64,000 nucleotides of DNA from FEN-1350 sp964386005 (GCA_964386005.1 CAYLSB010000008.1:39265-103264); one strand, 5' to 3'; shown: positions 8,794-18,342, counted from the first letter of the stretch. Made by a program: numbers and translations. Notes: generated by a model not told the origin, from the letters alone.

Positions 8794-10104
8794 TTAGACC
8801 ATTTCTTCATCCACCAGCATGAACTTCAGCTTGGCCTCCGCGACGACCTCGTCATCGACCAACGCCGTGCACTGGCATAACGCCGCGCGGCTTCGTACCC
8901 GCTCCACCTCGGAGATCAATACCAGTTGATCGCCCGGCACGACGGACTTGCGAATCTTCACGCCGTCCATCGTCAGCAGCACCGCCAGCTTTCCCGTATG
9001 TTCCAGCCGCTGGGCAAACAGCAAACCCGACACCTGCGCCAGCGCCTCGATGATCAAAACGCCCGGCATGATCGGTGTGCCGGGGAAGTGGCCCTGGAAA
9101 AACAATTCGTTGAACGTCACATTTTTGACGCCCTTGATCCGCCGGTCACCGTCGATCTCGACGATCTTGTCAACCAGCAGGAACGGATATCGATGCGGAA
9201 GAATCTTCTGGATCCTTCGGATATCCATCAGGGCGGCCGCACCGGTACCGCCCTTACGATCGATCCGCTGGGCCATTTGTACCAGCTTGCGGGCCAGCCG
9301 CTGGTTGAGGGCATGGCCGCTCTTGTAGGCCACGATCCGCCCGACCAGCGGTCGGGCCACCAGCGACAGGTCGCCGATCAGGTCGGCCACTTTGTGCCGC
9401 ACGCATTCGTTTTCAAATCGATAGTTGTTCTTGATCGGACCGTCGGAGCTGATTACCAGGATATCCCGCGGCGTCAGATGCGTGCCGATGCCGCGCGACT
9501 GCATGAATCGCGCCTCGGCCTCCAGCACAAATGTTCGCGCCGAAGCGAGCTGCTCGGCGAAAAGTTCCCGCGTGAATTCGCAGGTGTACAGTTGCCGCCC
9601 GATGCCGGTGTGTTCGGTATAATCCAGTTCGTAGGTGATACTCAAACCCGGACCGCTGTTCGGCAGGGCATAGATCGCCTTATCGCCGTCGGTCAGGGCG
9701 ATGGAATCGCTGATAACCAGTTCGCGGCTCTCGGCCTGCTGTTCCATCAATCCGCATTTTTCCAGCGCCTGAAAATATTCCTCGCTGCTGCCCTCAAACC
9801 CGGGCAATTCCTGGCCGTCGATCTCGATAATCAGATTACAGATGCCCAGCGCGCTGACGGCCGCAAGACAGTGTTCCGGCGTCTCGATGCACACCGAACC
9901 GTTCTGCAATGCCGTGCGCCGGTCCCGTTCGACGATGTTGTCGGCGATCGCCGGGATCCGAACCGGCTCCAGCAGATCGGTACGAACGAAGACGATCCCC
10001 GTATTCGGATCGGCCGGGCGAAAGATCACCTTGACATCCGCTCCGCTGAACAGGCCTTTTCCGGATAACTTGCATTCGCCGCTTATGGTTTTCTGTAATC
10101 TCAA
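8794..10104 (-). CDS. lpxC-fabZ: Bifunctional UDP-3-O-acyl-GlcNAc deacetylase / 3-hydroxyacyl-ACP dehydratase
   Basis: A 436-residue fusion. Residues 1 to about 280 are LpxC, the zinc deacetylase that commits UDP-GlcNAc derivatives to lipid A. The zinc ligands are visible as H78 (ETPEHC), H237 and D241 (RHKVADLIGDL), with the general-acid histidine H264 in YKSGHALNQ. Residues about 295-436 are FabZ, the dehydratase of type II fatty acid synthesis, with HRYPFLLVD, catalytic H339 in GHFPGTPIMPGV and E353. Both substrates compete for 3-hydroxyacyl-ACP, so the fusion links phospholipid and lipid A flux. It sits between lpxD and lpxA on the same strand. Confidence 0.97.
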   Translation of the reverse strand: MRLQKTISGECKLSGKGLFSGADVKVIFRPADPNTGIVFVRTDLLEPVRIPAIADNIVERDRRTALQNGSVCIETPEHCLAAVSALGICNLIIEIDGQELPGFEGSSEEYFQALEKCGLMEQQAESRELVISDSIALTDGDKAIYALPNSGPGLSITYELDYTEHTGIGRQLYTCEFTRELFAEQLASARTFVLEAEARFMQSRGIGTHLTPRDILVISSDGPIKNNYRFENECVRHKVADLIGDLSLVARPLVGRIVAYKSGHALNQRLARKLVQMAQRIDRKGGTGAAALMDIRRIQKILPHRYPFLLVDKIVEIDGDRRIKGVKNVTFNELFFQGHFPGTPIMPGVLIIEALAQVSGLLFAQRLEHTGKLAVLLTMDGVKIRKSVVPGDQLVLISEVERVRSRAALCQCTALVDDEVVAEAKLKFMLVDEEMV

Positions 10105-10131
10105 TGTCGTCCCTTGCGCAGAACAAAACCT

Positions 10132-11193
10132 CTACGAAAGATCCGATCGTTTCGCGTTCTTTTCAAGACGCTCAATTCGTTCCTTCATTTCCTCGATTTG
10201 GCGCATCGCACGCGGTAATCGCATCCACGCCCTGTAATTCTGCCAGTAGGTTTTCACCTCAATCCCCGGAAATCCGAGGATATGCTGGCCGGCGTCCACG
10301 TCTGATAGTGCATCCGTTGACGCGCCAACAATAGCACTACGACCAACTGTAATATGGTCATTCACACCAGCCCGACCGGCCAGAACTGCGCCATCCTCCA
10401 ACCGGGAACTTCCGGCCATTCCCGCCTGTCCAGCGATCAGGCAACATTTACCGATCACCACATTATGCGCGATCTGCACGAGATTATCAATCTTTGTCCC
10501 GGCACCGATCACCGTATCGCCGAATTTGGCCCGATCCACGCAGCAATTGGCCCCGATTTCAACGAAATCCTCGATGAGTACTCCGCCGATATGCGGGATC
10601 AGCCGATGAGCCCCGTCGATGAAGTAATATCCAAATCCCGTTGAGCCGATCGTCGTATTGGACTGAATGATACAGTCATTGCCGATTCGGCAGCGCGGAT
10701 AGACAACCACATTTGGATCCAGACGGCACCGATTCCCGATCGTCACATCCTGCCCGATCACGCATCCGGCGGCGATTTCGCACTCCTCGCCGATTCTTGC
10801 GCCGGGCCCGATGATCGCCCCGGCCGCGATCGATGCCGACCGCGCGATGATCGCCGTCGGTTCAGCGGTCGCATCCGGATGGATCCCCGCCCGCACGATC
10901 CGCCGCGGCGCGAACATTCCCAGCGCCTGGATCAGCCCGGCCTGCACGTTATCCACGAGGATCAGCGTCGTCGGCGATTCGGGAATCTCCCGCCCACAGA
11001 TTACCGCCGTCGGCCGCTGCGCTTCCAGCAGGCGGATATGCCGCTCCGAAGTCACAAATGTCAGCGCCCCCGGTCCGGAATTCTCCAAGCCGCAGATGCG
11101 ATCCACCGTCGCGCCCCCGTCGCCAACCACGCGCCCCCGAAGCGCCTCGGCGATCTGCCCGACCGAATATGTTACTGGAATCGATTCAACCAT
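10132..11193 (-). CDS. lpxD: UDP-3-O-(3-hydroxyacyl)glucosamine N-acyltransferase
   Basis: Third enzyme of lipid A synthesis; it adds the N-linked 3-hydroxyacyl chain. The 353-residue protein has the N-terminal uridine-binding domain (residues about 1-100, with the ENSGPGALTFV segment), a long left-handed beta-helix of hexapeptide repeats, the catalytic histidine region LVQIAHNVVIG, and a C-terminal helix (RQIEEMKERIERLEK) that in the family packs in the trimer and binds acyl carrier protein. It lies 34 bases downstream of the OmpH/Skp-like gene and 27 bases upstream of lpxC-fabZ, the usual lipid A cluster order. Confidence 0.96.
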   Translation of the reverse strand: MVESIPVTYSVGQIAEALRGRVVGDGGATVDRICGLENSGPGALTFVTSERHIRLLEAQRPTAVICGREIPESPTTLILVDNVQAGLIQALGMFAPRRIVRAGIHPDATAEPTAIIARSASIAAGAIIGPGARIGEECEIAAGCVIGQDVTIGNRCRLDPNVVVYPRCRIGNDCIIQSNTTIGSTGFGYYFIDGAHRLIPHIGGVLIEDFVEIGANCCVDRAKFGDTVIGAGTKIDNLVQIAHNVVIGKCCLIAGQAGMAGSSRLEDGAVLAGRAGVNDHITVGRSAIVGASTDALSDVDAGQHILGFPGIEVKTYWQNYRAWMRLPRAMRQIEEMKERIERLEKNAKRSDLS

Positions 11194-11227
11194 ACCGGAC
11201 TATTCCGCTTTCATGTCTGACGCGGCC

Positions 11228-11821
11228 TCAGTTGGCCGCATCCAGCGCCGCCAATACCTCATCGGTGATATCCAGCGCTTCGGAATAGTACAAGACTTTG
11301 TTGGTACGTATCGTCAGCAACAAATCCCGCATGCTCACCGCCGGAAACTCGGCATCCTCTCGCGCGATCACCAGATCCAGCCCGTTCTTTTTCGCCACGT
11401 CATTGATCCGCGCCTGAATCGCCTGATACAGCGACTCGGTCCAGTTCTGAACCTTCTGCGTCATTTCCTGTTCGTAATACGAATCCTTGGCCTTCAGCAG
11501 GGCCTCCTTTTCGGCATAATCGCGGTTCAGCTTGAGGTAATCCTCGGATCCCTTCGTGCGCGTCCTCATGTCCGCCACCAGCAGATCCAGTTCGCTCTTG
11601 GCCTTATCAAATTCCGCGCGGATCCTGATCTCCTCGGCGTCCATGGTCTTCTTCCAGGTCTCATGCTTCTTGCTGGTCCTGAGAATCTTGTCGATGCTCA
11701 CCACGCCCACCTTCGCCGGCGCAATCGCCGACCGGGCCGCCTCGACCCGCCCCTGCTGATAACCCGCCAGGCACACCAAGCCCGCCAACACCCCGCCCAC
11801 AATGATCGCTCTCGATTTCAT
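11228..11821 (-). CDS. skp: OmpH/Skp-family periplasmic chaperone
   Basis: A 197-residue exported protein. The N-terminus is a signal peptide (MKSRAIIVGGVLAGLVCLAG), followed by KVGVVSIDKIL, the conserved first beta strand of the OmpH/Skp family, and then a long charged helical region (about residues 55-145) that would form the coiled-coil tentacle. The C-terminus contains the second conserved strand GLDLVIAR. In the family it holds unfolded outer-membrane proteins in the periplasm. Position between bamA and lpxD supports this. The symbol is by family; the sequence is a divergent member. Confidence 0.9.
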   Translation of the reverse strand: MKSRAIIVGGVLAGLVCLAGYQQGRVEAARSAIAPAKVGVVSIDKILRTSKKHETWKKTMDAEEIRIRAEFDKAKSELDLLVADMRTRTKGSEDYLKLNRDYAEKEALLKAKDSYYEQEMTQKVQNWTESLYQAIQARINDVAKKNGLDLVIAREDAEFPAVSMRDLLLTIRTNKVLYYSEALDITDEVLAALDAAN

Positions 11822-11972
11822 AGAATTACCTTTCGTTGTTTTCCTTGTCTGTCATCGTCCCATTCGTTCACGTGCCCCCGTCGTCGAATCCCGGTACAAT
11901 TGAATTCGACTCCGGTTTCGATTCGCCCGGCGCCGCAAACGGAACAGGGAGAATCAACAATAGAAACACCGC

Positions 11973-14396
11973 TTAAAACAAAGCGCCCATCGAAAAACTG
12001 AACGCCCGGGTTTCATCGTCTCCATCCTTCATGAACGGCGCCGCCAGTTCGAGCCGCATGGGTACCGGCCCGAACCATTGCGGGATCAGAATCTGAATGC
12101 CCGTACCCACCGACGCACGCACGCCGCCGGTGTCGATGATACCCGAATCCACGAAAAACAGCCACGAGAGAAATTCGCTGTCCAGCGGTACGACCAATTC
12201 GCTGCCGGCCGTGACAATCCAGTCGCTGCCGATCGGGTCTTTCTTTTCCGGATTCGCGATGGGAGTCGTGGGATTGTATTGCCTCCCGCGCGTGCTGACC
12301 CCGCGATAGCGGAAGCCGCGAAGCGACTGCGATCCGCCCGCATAGAATTTCTCGAACGCCGGAGCATCGCCCACGATCGTCGCGGCGTGAATCTTCGTCT
12401 CGAGAACGGTCTTGCGCTCCACCAGGTCCTCGTACAACGTCGCGTACCATCGCTGCGTCGCGTCAATAATCCCGAAGGTGTAATCTCCGCCCACCTGCTC
12501 ATACCCGGCGTCGAAATTGTACCCCCGGCTCGGCGTGAGCCGGTTGTCCGTCGTGTTCTTGCCGAAGAAAGCCCGAGCCCCGAACAGCATATTGCCGCCT
12601 TTAATATCCCGAATCTCCCGCGGCGCATCGTGTTCGAGATTGTCCACCTCCACATTCTCCGCCCGGAAACTGATTCCCCTCGACCACCGGTTCTCGTAGC
12701 GCTTCTCAAATCCCAGATAGGCCTTCAGGCGCTGTTCGTCGTAGGATTCGCGTCCGCGTTCATAACTCGACATAATCGTATCCATCGACACGGGCTTGTC
12801 GAACACATACGGTTCGGTGAAACTGATCGAATACATGCTCACTTCCGTCCCGGGATTCAGCGAAGCCCGCAAACGCTGTCCGGCTCCTTTGAAGCTTTTT
12901 CCGGTGAATAGCTCGCCCCAGCTTTCCGGCCAGTCGGAAATATCGAAATTTCTCTGGTCATAGACGATCTGACCCATGACGCCGCTATCGGTCGCAACGC
13001 CGGCCCCGAACATCAGCGAGCCGGTTTGACCTTCATGGATATTGACCCGCGCGTCGCGAGCTTCGCCTTGTCCCTCCATCGGTTCGATCGCCACGGAAGT
13101 GGCCAGAAGGTATCGCCTCATCAGGATTTCAAGATCGCCCTTGCCGTCGCCCCGGGCCTTGTTGGCGTTATACCATTGTCCCGGTCGGAATCCCTCCTCG
13201 TCGAGAATCCGACGCACGGATCGATCCTGAATCTCCCGGTTACCGGCGATCTCCACCCGACCCACCCGATATCGATTGCCCTCGGTGATCGCGAATTCCA
13301 CGTCCACCCGGGCCTCGCTCAGGAACGCACGCTTGTGTTCAACCCGGGCATCGACAAATCCCGCTTCCAGGTATTTCGCCTGGATCTTCTTGGCGTCGCT
13401 GTCGCCCCGTTCCTGGGTATAGAGCCATCCCTGCTTGAGTTTGGTGTCGGTCAGCAGCGCGGTCTCGTCGAAGAACTGGTTGCCGGTGATCGCGAGCTTC
13501 TCGACCTTGTACTCCGGTCCCTCGACGATCTCGAAGGTCACGATCGCCCCCTTCTGATCCGTGGTGTACTGGAGCGACGCCGTGATCTGCGCGTTCAGAA
13601 AGGCCTTCTTCTGATAGACTTCTTTGAGCTTTTCAACGTCGGTGTCGAGTTTATCCTGGTCAAAGTGTACCGGAAACACCAGGAAGGTCGTGGTTCGAGT
13701 CTTGACGGCTTTTTTCAGTTCGCCGCTCGCCAGGGATTTGTTACCCGAAAATTTCACCTGCCGAACCCGGACCCGCGTTCCCTCCTCGATCGTGTAATCC
13801 ACCTGCCCCACGACCAGCTTGGCCTGATCCAGCGTGATGGTCACAAACGGATACCCCTTTTTCAGGTACAGGTCCTTGAACGTTTCGGCGCCCTTGGCCG
13901 CCGCCAGCGAGTCGAGATAATCGCCTTTGTGGAAACTCAACTCCTGGAGCAGGCGATTGTCGTTGAATTGCCGGTTGCCGCGAAACGCGATCGACCGGAC
14001 CAGATTTTTCTCGACGACCACATACGTAAGACGGACCTGATTATCGGCGACCGCGGTATGATAATAGGCGTATTCAACGCCTTCGAGTCTGGCCAGACGC
14101 TGGATGTCTTCTTCCGCGGCTTTGCTGTCGAAGGTTTCTCCCACCCGGCTTCGTACCGCCGCCAGAACCTGCGCTTCGGTCAGCGACACGTTGCCGGCCG
14201 TATCGATCCGCCCGATCCGAAGACCGTTGGGATTGACCTTGGGATCGGATACCCCGGTCGCCGCGGAAGCGGCCGATATCGAGGATTCGTTCTTGGACGC
14301 ACCGTCGGTCCCCGTTTGCGACCAGGCCGACACCGCCGGCATCGCCGCCATCATCATCCCTATCGCTATCCGTGCGATTTCCTTGCGTAGCGCCAT
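11973..14396 (-). CDS. bamA: Outer membrane protein assembly factor BamA (Omp85)
   Basis: An 807-residue Omp85 protein that inserts beta-barrel proteins into the outer membrane. The ATG at 14396 follows AGGAG and starts a signal peptide ending near SAWSQ. Periplasmic POTRA repeats occupy about residues 50-430, for example RIDTAGNVSLTEAQVL, VEKLAITGNQFFDE and RVEIAGNREIQ. The C-terminal 16-strand barrel follows, with the lid-lock motif SLRGFRY and a terminal phenylalanine beta signal (FSFSMGALF). It lies 10 bases downstream of dnaB and upstream of skp. Presence of BamA with LpxA/C/D shows a true outer membrane. Confidence 0.96.
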   Translation of the reverse strand: MALRKEIARIAIGMMMAAMPAVSAWSQTGTDGASKNESSISAASAATGVSDPKVNPNGLRIGRIDTAGNVSLTEAQVLAAVRSRVGETFDSKAAEEDIQRLARLEGVEYAYYHTAVADNQVRLTYVVVEKNLVRSIAFRGNRQFNDNRLLQELSFHKGDYLDSLAAAKGAETFKDLYLKKGYPFVTITLDQAKLVVGQVDYTIEEGTRVRVRQVKFSGNKSLASGELKKAVKTRTTTFLVFPVHFDQDKLDTDVEKLKEVYQKKAFLNAQITASLQYTTDQKGAIVTFEIVEGPEYKVEKLAITGNQFFDETALLTDTKLKQGWLYTQERGDSDAKKIQAKYLEAGFVDARVEHKRAFLSEARVDVEFAITEGNRYRVGRVEIAGNREIQDRSVRRILDEEGFRPGQWYNANKARGDGKGDLEILMRRYLLATSVAIEPMEGQGEARDARVNIHEGQTGSLMFGAGVATDSGVMGQIVYDQRNFDISDWPESWGELFTGKSFKGAGQRLRASLNPGTEVSMYSISFTEPYVFDKPVSMDTIMSSYERGRESYDEQRLKAYLGFEKRYENRWSRGISFRAENVEVDNLEHDAPREIRDIKGGNMLFGARAFFGKNTTDNRLTPSRGYNFDAGYEQVGGDYTFGIIDATQRWYATLYEDLVERKTVLETKIHAATIVGDAPAFEKFYAGGSQSLRGFRYRGVSTRGRQYNPTTPIANPEKKDPIGSDWIVTAGSELVVPLDSEFLSWLFFVDSGIIDTGGVRASVGTGIQILIPQWFGPVPMRLELAAPFMKDGDDETRAFSFSMGALF

Positions 14397-14406
14397 GGTC
14401 CCGCTC

Positions 14407-15822
14407 CTAAAAAGGTTCCGTCGCGTGGGATAAATTCTCAAACCGCGTGATCTTCTGGTTAAAGGTCAGTTGAACCACCCCGGTCGGCCCGTTTCGCTGC
14501 TTGGCGACAATCACTTCAGCGATATGGTTGTCCTCGTGATCGATCTCGCCCCGATGATAATAATCCTCCCGGTGCAGAAGCAACACGACGTCGGCATCCT
14601 GCTCCAGCGATCCGCTTTCGCGCAGGTCGCTCATCCGCGGCCGATGTCCTTCCCGCTCTTCGGGAGAACGATTCAACTGGCTCAGTACCACCACCGGTAC
14701 CGTCAGTTCCCGCGCCAGGGCTTTGAGCTGCCGCGAGATGGTGCTGATTTCCTGCTGGCGCGATTCCACCCGCCCGGCAAGACTCATCAACTGAAGATAA
14801 TCGATCAGCACGCATTGGATATTGTACTGGCTGCGGAGACGTCGGCACTTGGCGCGAATCTCCAGCGGCGTGATGCCCGGCGTATCGTCAATATAAATGG
14901 GCTTGTCGTACAAACTGCTTCCCGCTCGCGTCAACTCCGCGAATTGGTCCGAGCTGAGCATTCCCTTGCGAACCAGTTGCGAATCGATTCGCGCATGGCT
15001 GCAGAGGATCCGTTCCACCAACTGACTGCGGCCCATTTCCAGAGAAAAAATCGCCACCGCCTGCGGCGCTCGGCCCGCCCCGATATTCTCGGCCACATTC
15101 AGCGCGAAACTGGTCTTGCCCATGCTTGGACGACCCGCAATGATGATCATCTCGCCTTTCTGCAGCCCGCACAACATGTCGTCCAGTTCGATATACCCCG
15201 TCTCCAGTCCCGTCAGGTGATGTTCCTTGCGGGACTCGATCTGCTCGAACGTTTCCGTCAACAGGTTCCGCAGCGGAAGCGCCGCCCCGGTGATCTTCTT
15301 TTCCGTCACCGCGAAGATCTTCTGCTCGGCGAGGTCGAGCTTTTCGCCCACGTCGCCGCTCTCGGTATAGGCATCCTGAAGGATCTCGCTGCTGGCGGCG
15401 ATGAGTTGGCGAAGCATCGCCTTTTCGCGAACGATCGCGCTGTAATACTCGGCGCTGGCCGAGGAAGGCACCGCCTCGGCGACCCGGACCAGATAATCCA
15501 CTCCCCCGATGGTTTCAAACTGGTTGCGCTTCTTGAGTTCTTCGCGCAACAGGACCAGATCGATCTCGCTGTTGCTTTCATATAAGCGCACCAGCGCTTC
15601 GAAAATCATCTGGTGTTCGGGACGGTAAAACGACTCGGCCGTCAGTTTCTGCACGATGTCGCCGATACACTCCCGATCCACGATCATCGACCCCAGCACC
15701 GCCGCCTCGGCCTCCGGGGATTCCGGCATGGTTCGTCCCGCCGCCAGCATCCCCGCCGCCGCCGATGGCGCCGACGCCACAGCCGAATCACTCTTGCGGC
15801 TTTTGTTCGGGGTCGCCTTCAA
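14407..15822 (-). CDS. dnaB: Replicative DNA helicase
   Basis: Hexameric 5'-3' helicase of the replication fork. The 471-residue protein has the N-terminal helical domain (PEAEAAVLGSMIVDRECIG) and the RecA-type C-terminal motor with Walker A AGRPSMGKTS, the VLIDYLQLMS Walker B strand and VVVLSQLNRSPE. No intein interrupts it. The start is uncertain: TTG at 15822 has GGAAGG upstream but overlaps rplI by 35 bases, while ATGs at 15750 and 15729 lack good ribosome binding sites; all conserved residues lie after 15729. It is part of the rpsF-ssb-rpsR-rplI-dnaB order common in bacteria. Confidence 0.95.
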   Translation of the reverse strand: MKATPNKSRKSDSAVASAPSAAAGMLAAGRTMPESPEAEAAVLGSMIVDRECIGDIVQKLTAESFYRPEHQMIFEALVRLYESNSEIDLVLLREELKKRNQFETIGGVDYLVRVAEAVPSSASAEYYSAIVREKAMLRQLIAASSEILQDAYTESGDVGEKLDLAEQKIFAVTEKKITGAALPLRNLLTETFEQIESRKEHHLTGLETGYIELDDMLCGLQKGEMIIIAGRPSMGKTSFALNVAENIGAGRAPQAVAIFSLEMGRSQLVERILCSHARIDSQLVRKGMLSSDQFAELTRAGSSLYDKPIYIDDTPGITPLEIRAKCRRLRSQYNIQCVLIDYLQLMSLAGRVESRQQEISTISRQLKALARELTVPVVVLSQLNRSPEEREGHRPRMSDLRESGSLEQDADVVLLLHREDYYHRGEIDHEDNHIAEVIVAKQRNGPTGVVQLTFNQKITRFENLSHATEPF

Positions 15823-16273
15823 CGGTTGGGCCTTCCGCCACGATCGTTACACGAATCTTGGACGTCAGATCCGACGCCAGTTTCACATTCACCTCGTGGG
15901 TGCCGACTTCTTTCAAGTGATCGGCCAGGCGAACCATCGCGTCGGTAACCTCAAATCCCTGCGCCCGAAGGTTCTCGGCAATATCTTTGTCTGTTACCGA
16001 ACCGAACAGATGCCCCTGTTCGTTGGCCAGGCGGGACAGTACCACTTCCGCCCCGTTGACCGCCTCGGTCACCTTTTCCAGGCGACGACGTTCCAGTTTT
16101 CGCTGCTCGGACCGATGCGCTTTCTCGTTTGCCAGAGATCGAATCGCTCCCTGCGTCGGAATCGTCGCCAGACCCTGAGGCAACAGGTAATTCCGGGCGT
16201 ATCCCGTTTTTACCTCAACAATATCGCCCAGGTAGCCCAGTTTTTCAACATCATCACGCAACAATACCTTCAT
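15788..16273 (-). CDS. rplI: 50S ribosomal protein bL9
   Basis: A 161-residue L9 with the N-terminal rRNA-binding domain (MKVLLRDDVEKLGYLGDIVEVKTGYARNYL region at 16273-16184), the long central helix rich in Arg and Glu, and the C-terminal domain containing LFGSVTDKDIAE. The tail of about 12 residues is longer than usual and acidic. The 3' end overlaps the likely dnaB start. Upstream neighbour is rpsR. Confidence 0.96.
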   Translation of the reverse strand: MKVLLRDDVEKLGYLGDIVEVKTGYARNYLLPQGLATIPTQGAIRSLANEKAHRSEQRKLERRRLEKVTEAVNGAEVVLSRLANEQGHLFGSVTDKDIAENLRAQGFEVTDAMVRLADHLKEVGTHEVNVKLASDLTSKIRVTIVAEGPTVEGDPEQKPQE

Positions 16274-16334
16274 AACCGTTCTCCAGAGTATCTTCCGGTG
16301 GTTTTTGTTTCTTGATTTCCCTTCAGCCGACCGA

Positions 16335-16589
16335 TTACAGCGAATACGGAAGCAATCCCATATACCGCGCCCGCTTGATCGCGAACTTGACCTTTCGCTG
16401 ACAACCGGCGCAGTTACCGCTGCGCTTGCGCGAAAAAATCTTGCCCCGGTTGGTCAGTAGTTTCTGCAGGGTTGGGATATCCTTGTAGTCGATGTAATCG
16501 ATTTTCTCCCGACAGAACCGGCACTGGGTCTGCTCGCGGATTCCCGTGATGAATCGTTTCTTTTTTTGTGGTTTCTTTGCGAATGCCAT
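16335..16589 (-). CDS. rpsR: 30S ribosomal protein bS18
   Basis: An 84-residue S18, normal length, with the conserved core IDYKDIPTLQKLLTNRGKI and the basic C-terminal IKRARYMGLLPYSL. Two cysteine pairs (CRFC and CAGC) are kept, marking a cysteine-containing, potentially zinc-binding form of S18. Lies between ssb and rplI, where S18 and S6 are expected as binding partners in the 30S platform. Confidence 0.96.
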   Translation of the reverse strand: MAFAKKPQKKKRFITGIREQTQCRFCREKIDYIDYKDIPTLQKLLTNRGKIFSRKRSGNCAGCQRKVKFAIKRARYMGLLPYSL

Positions 16590-16644
16590 CCGTTTTAACT
16601 CCTGTTATATGCTTCAGAATCTATGGGTCCCGACGGGTCTGCCG

Positions 16645-17085
16645 TCAGAACGGAATTTCGTCTTCGCGTCCACCGCCGTCGCCGCCGTCGGGCGCCTCCG
16701 ATAACTCTTCGTCCGGCGCCGCGGCCGGGCCGCCCCGTCCGCCGCCCGAACCCGGGCCGGCTCCGACAAATTCAAAATTCTCCACCGTTACCTTCAGCTT
16801 GCTTCGTTTGACGCCGTCCTGACCCTGCCAGCTTTCGAAGGTCAGTCGCCCTTCCACGAAAATCGGCGTGCCTTTGTGGAAATATTTTCCGATCACCTCC
16901 GCCCGGCGACCAAACATGGTGCAGTCCACAAAACACGTTTCGGTTCGTTCGGCACCGTCCTGGCCCTTCCAGCGGCGGTTGGTTGCCAGACCGAAATCCG
17001 CCACCGGTGTTTGCGACGGCGTGTAGCGAATCTGCGGTTCGCGGGTCAGGTTGCCCAGCAGGATCACTTTGTTGTAACTGGCCAT
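16645..17085 (-). CDS. ssb: Single-stranded DNA-binding protein
   Basis: A 146-residue SSB. The OB-fold occupies residues 1 to about 110 (YNKVILLGNLTREPQIRYT, then GTPIFVEGRLTFESWQ). A glycine/proline-rich flexible linker follows, and the acidic tip EDEIPF, which recruits replication and repair partners, ends the protein. The start has AGGGGAT upstream. It is placed between rpsF and rpsR as in many bacteria. Confidence 0.97.
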   Translation of the reverse strand: MASYNKVILLGNLTREPQIRYTPSQTPVADFGLATNRRWKGQDGAERTETCFVDCTMFGRRAEVIGKYFHKGTPIFVEGRLTFESWQGQDGVKRSKLKVTVENFEFVGAGPGSGGGRGGPAAAPDEELSEAPDGGDGGGREDEIPF

Positions 17086-17176
17086 GGCTTATCCCCTGTG
17101 TCAATCGTTCGGATCGGCGCCGGAAACCGTGCGCCCCGACCGGAACGGACTGGTTCTCATTGGTTCCCGCCGGCGA

Positions 17177-17611
17177 TCAGATCCCGATGTCCGTGGAGGG
17201 AGCGGGCATCGGATCCGGTGTCGCGGGAATCCCCGCGGCCATTCCGGTTCCCGCCGGCTGCATCTCCGCCAGCATCAGCGGCGTAGGCCGGTCCATATCC
17301 GCCTGAGTCATCCGGTCGGTGCGAAGGATCAAAATTCGCATGACCTTTTCCGAAAGCCGAACCGCACGTTCGATGGCGTGAACTTTGGACGTCTCGCTTC
17401 GGAAATACGCCAGCACGTATGTGCCTCGGCTCTTGCCGTCCATGTCGAACGCCAGCTTCCGTTCGTCCCATTTGCGCATCGAAATGATCTCGGCATCATT
17501 ACGGGTCAGAATCGTCTCGATCATTTTCAACGTACCGTCCCAATCGGCCGCCGCAATGGCGGAATCGATCAGGAACATTCCTTCATAGACTCGCTGTCCA
17601 ATCGTACCCAA
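17177..17611 (-). CDS. rpsF: 30S ribosomal protein bS6
   Basis: A 144-residue S6 with the ferredoxin-like core (YEGMFLIDS, then RKLAFDMDGKSRGTYVLAYF and VMRILILRTD). The C-terminal extension of about 40 residues is rich in Ala, Pro and Met and is longer than in Escherichia coli. The start codon is TTG at 17611, supported by GGGAGG five bases upstream; the first ATG lies 11 codons downstream within the conserved first strand. Partner of S18, encoded two genes later. Confidence 0.94.
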   Translation of the reverse strand: MGTIGQRVYEGMFLIDSAIAAADWDGTLKMIETILTRNDAEIISMRKWDERKLAFDMDGKSRGTYVLAYFRSETSKVHAIERAVRLSEKVMRILILRTDRMTQADMDRPTPLMLAEMQPAGTGMAAGIPATPDPMPAPSTDIGI

Positions 17612-17634
17612 AGGTACCTCCCGTTCTTTCGCTG

Positions 17635-18264
17635 TTACGTGTTCTCGTTGGTTTCGTTTTTCTTTCGCACATTATACCGGTTCATGGCGGCCTCGATCCC
17701 CGAATGGATCCAGCACAAAACCGCCTCGATCGCCTGTTCCATCGCCTCGCGGATTCGCGTACGATCCTCGCCGGACGGACGACTCAGCACATAGTCCCGT
17801 GTCGCGGGAGTGGGGCTGGAGCCGATCCCGATCCGCAGCCGGATAAAATCATCCCGTCCAAGAGTCGCCAGAATGTCGGCCAGGCCGTTGTGTCCGCCCG
17901 AAGATCCTTGTGCCCGGATCCGGATCATCCCCGGCTCCAGAGCCATGTCGTCGGTGATCACAAGCACGTCCGACGGCCGGACCTTATAGAAGGCCATCGT
18001 AGCCAAAACAGCCCGTCCGCTGCAGTTCATGTACTCCTGCGGTTTGAGCAATACCACCTTACGCTTGTCAAAGAACCCTTCGCCGACCAATCCGCCGAAT
18101 TTCTTTCGCCGAATTTCGATGCCCAGTTGTTCGGCCAGCCGATCCACCGTTTCGAATCCCACATTATGCCGCGTACCGGCATAATCCGGTCCCGGATTGC
18201 CCAGCCCCGCCACGATCCGCCACGACAAGCCCTCGTCGATTTCGTTCGAGTCGGTCCGCGCCAT
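17635..18264 (-). CDS. pth: Peptidyl-tRNA hydrolase
   Basis: Recycles peptidyl-tRNA released from stalled ribosomes. The 209-residue protein carries the family signature GLGNPGPDYAGTRHNVGFETVD with the catalytic histidine in RHNVG, the KPQEYMNCSGRAV substrate segment, and the DDMALEPG and GSSGGHNGL motifs. Length is typical. It lies between rplY and rpsF, a common arrangement for pth next to bL25. Confidence 0.96.
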   Translation of the reverse strand: MARTDSNEIDEGLSWRIVAGLGNPGPDYAGTRHNVGFETVDRLAEQLGIEIRRKKFGGLVGEGFFDKRKVVLLKPQEYMNCSGRAVLATMAFYKVRPSDVLVITDDMALEPGMIRIRAQGSSGGHNGLADILATLGRDDFIRLRIGIGSSPTPATRDYVLSRPSGEDRTRIREAMEQAIEAVLCWIHSGIEAAMNRYNVRKKNETNENT

Positions 18265-18342
18265 CCGAAACCTTTCTTGAAGGAATCCCGGCTTCCAAGC
18301 CGCGCCGTTCGCAAGGGGATCGACGCGGCCGAATGACCCGGA

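Noticed and set aside
8926..10068. 380-codon open frame on the plus strand
   Set aside because: Antisense to lpxC-fabZ, whose catalytic residues are intact; a shadow of its codon use.
13026..14390. 454-codon open frame on the plus strand
   Set aside because: It lies wholly antisense to bamA; its translation is arginine- and leucine-rich without family features, while bamA has clear POTRA and barrel motifs.
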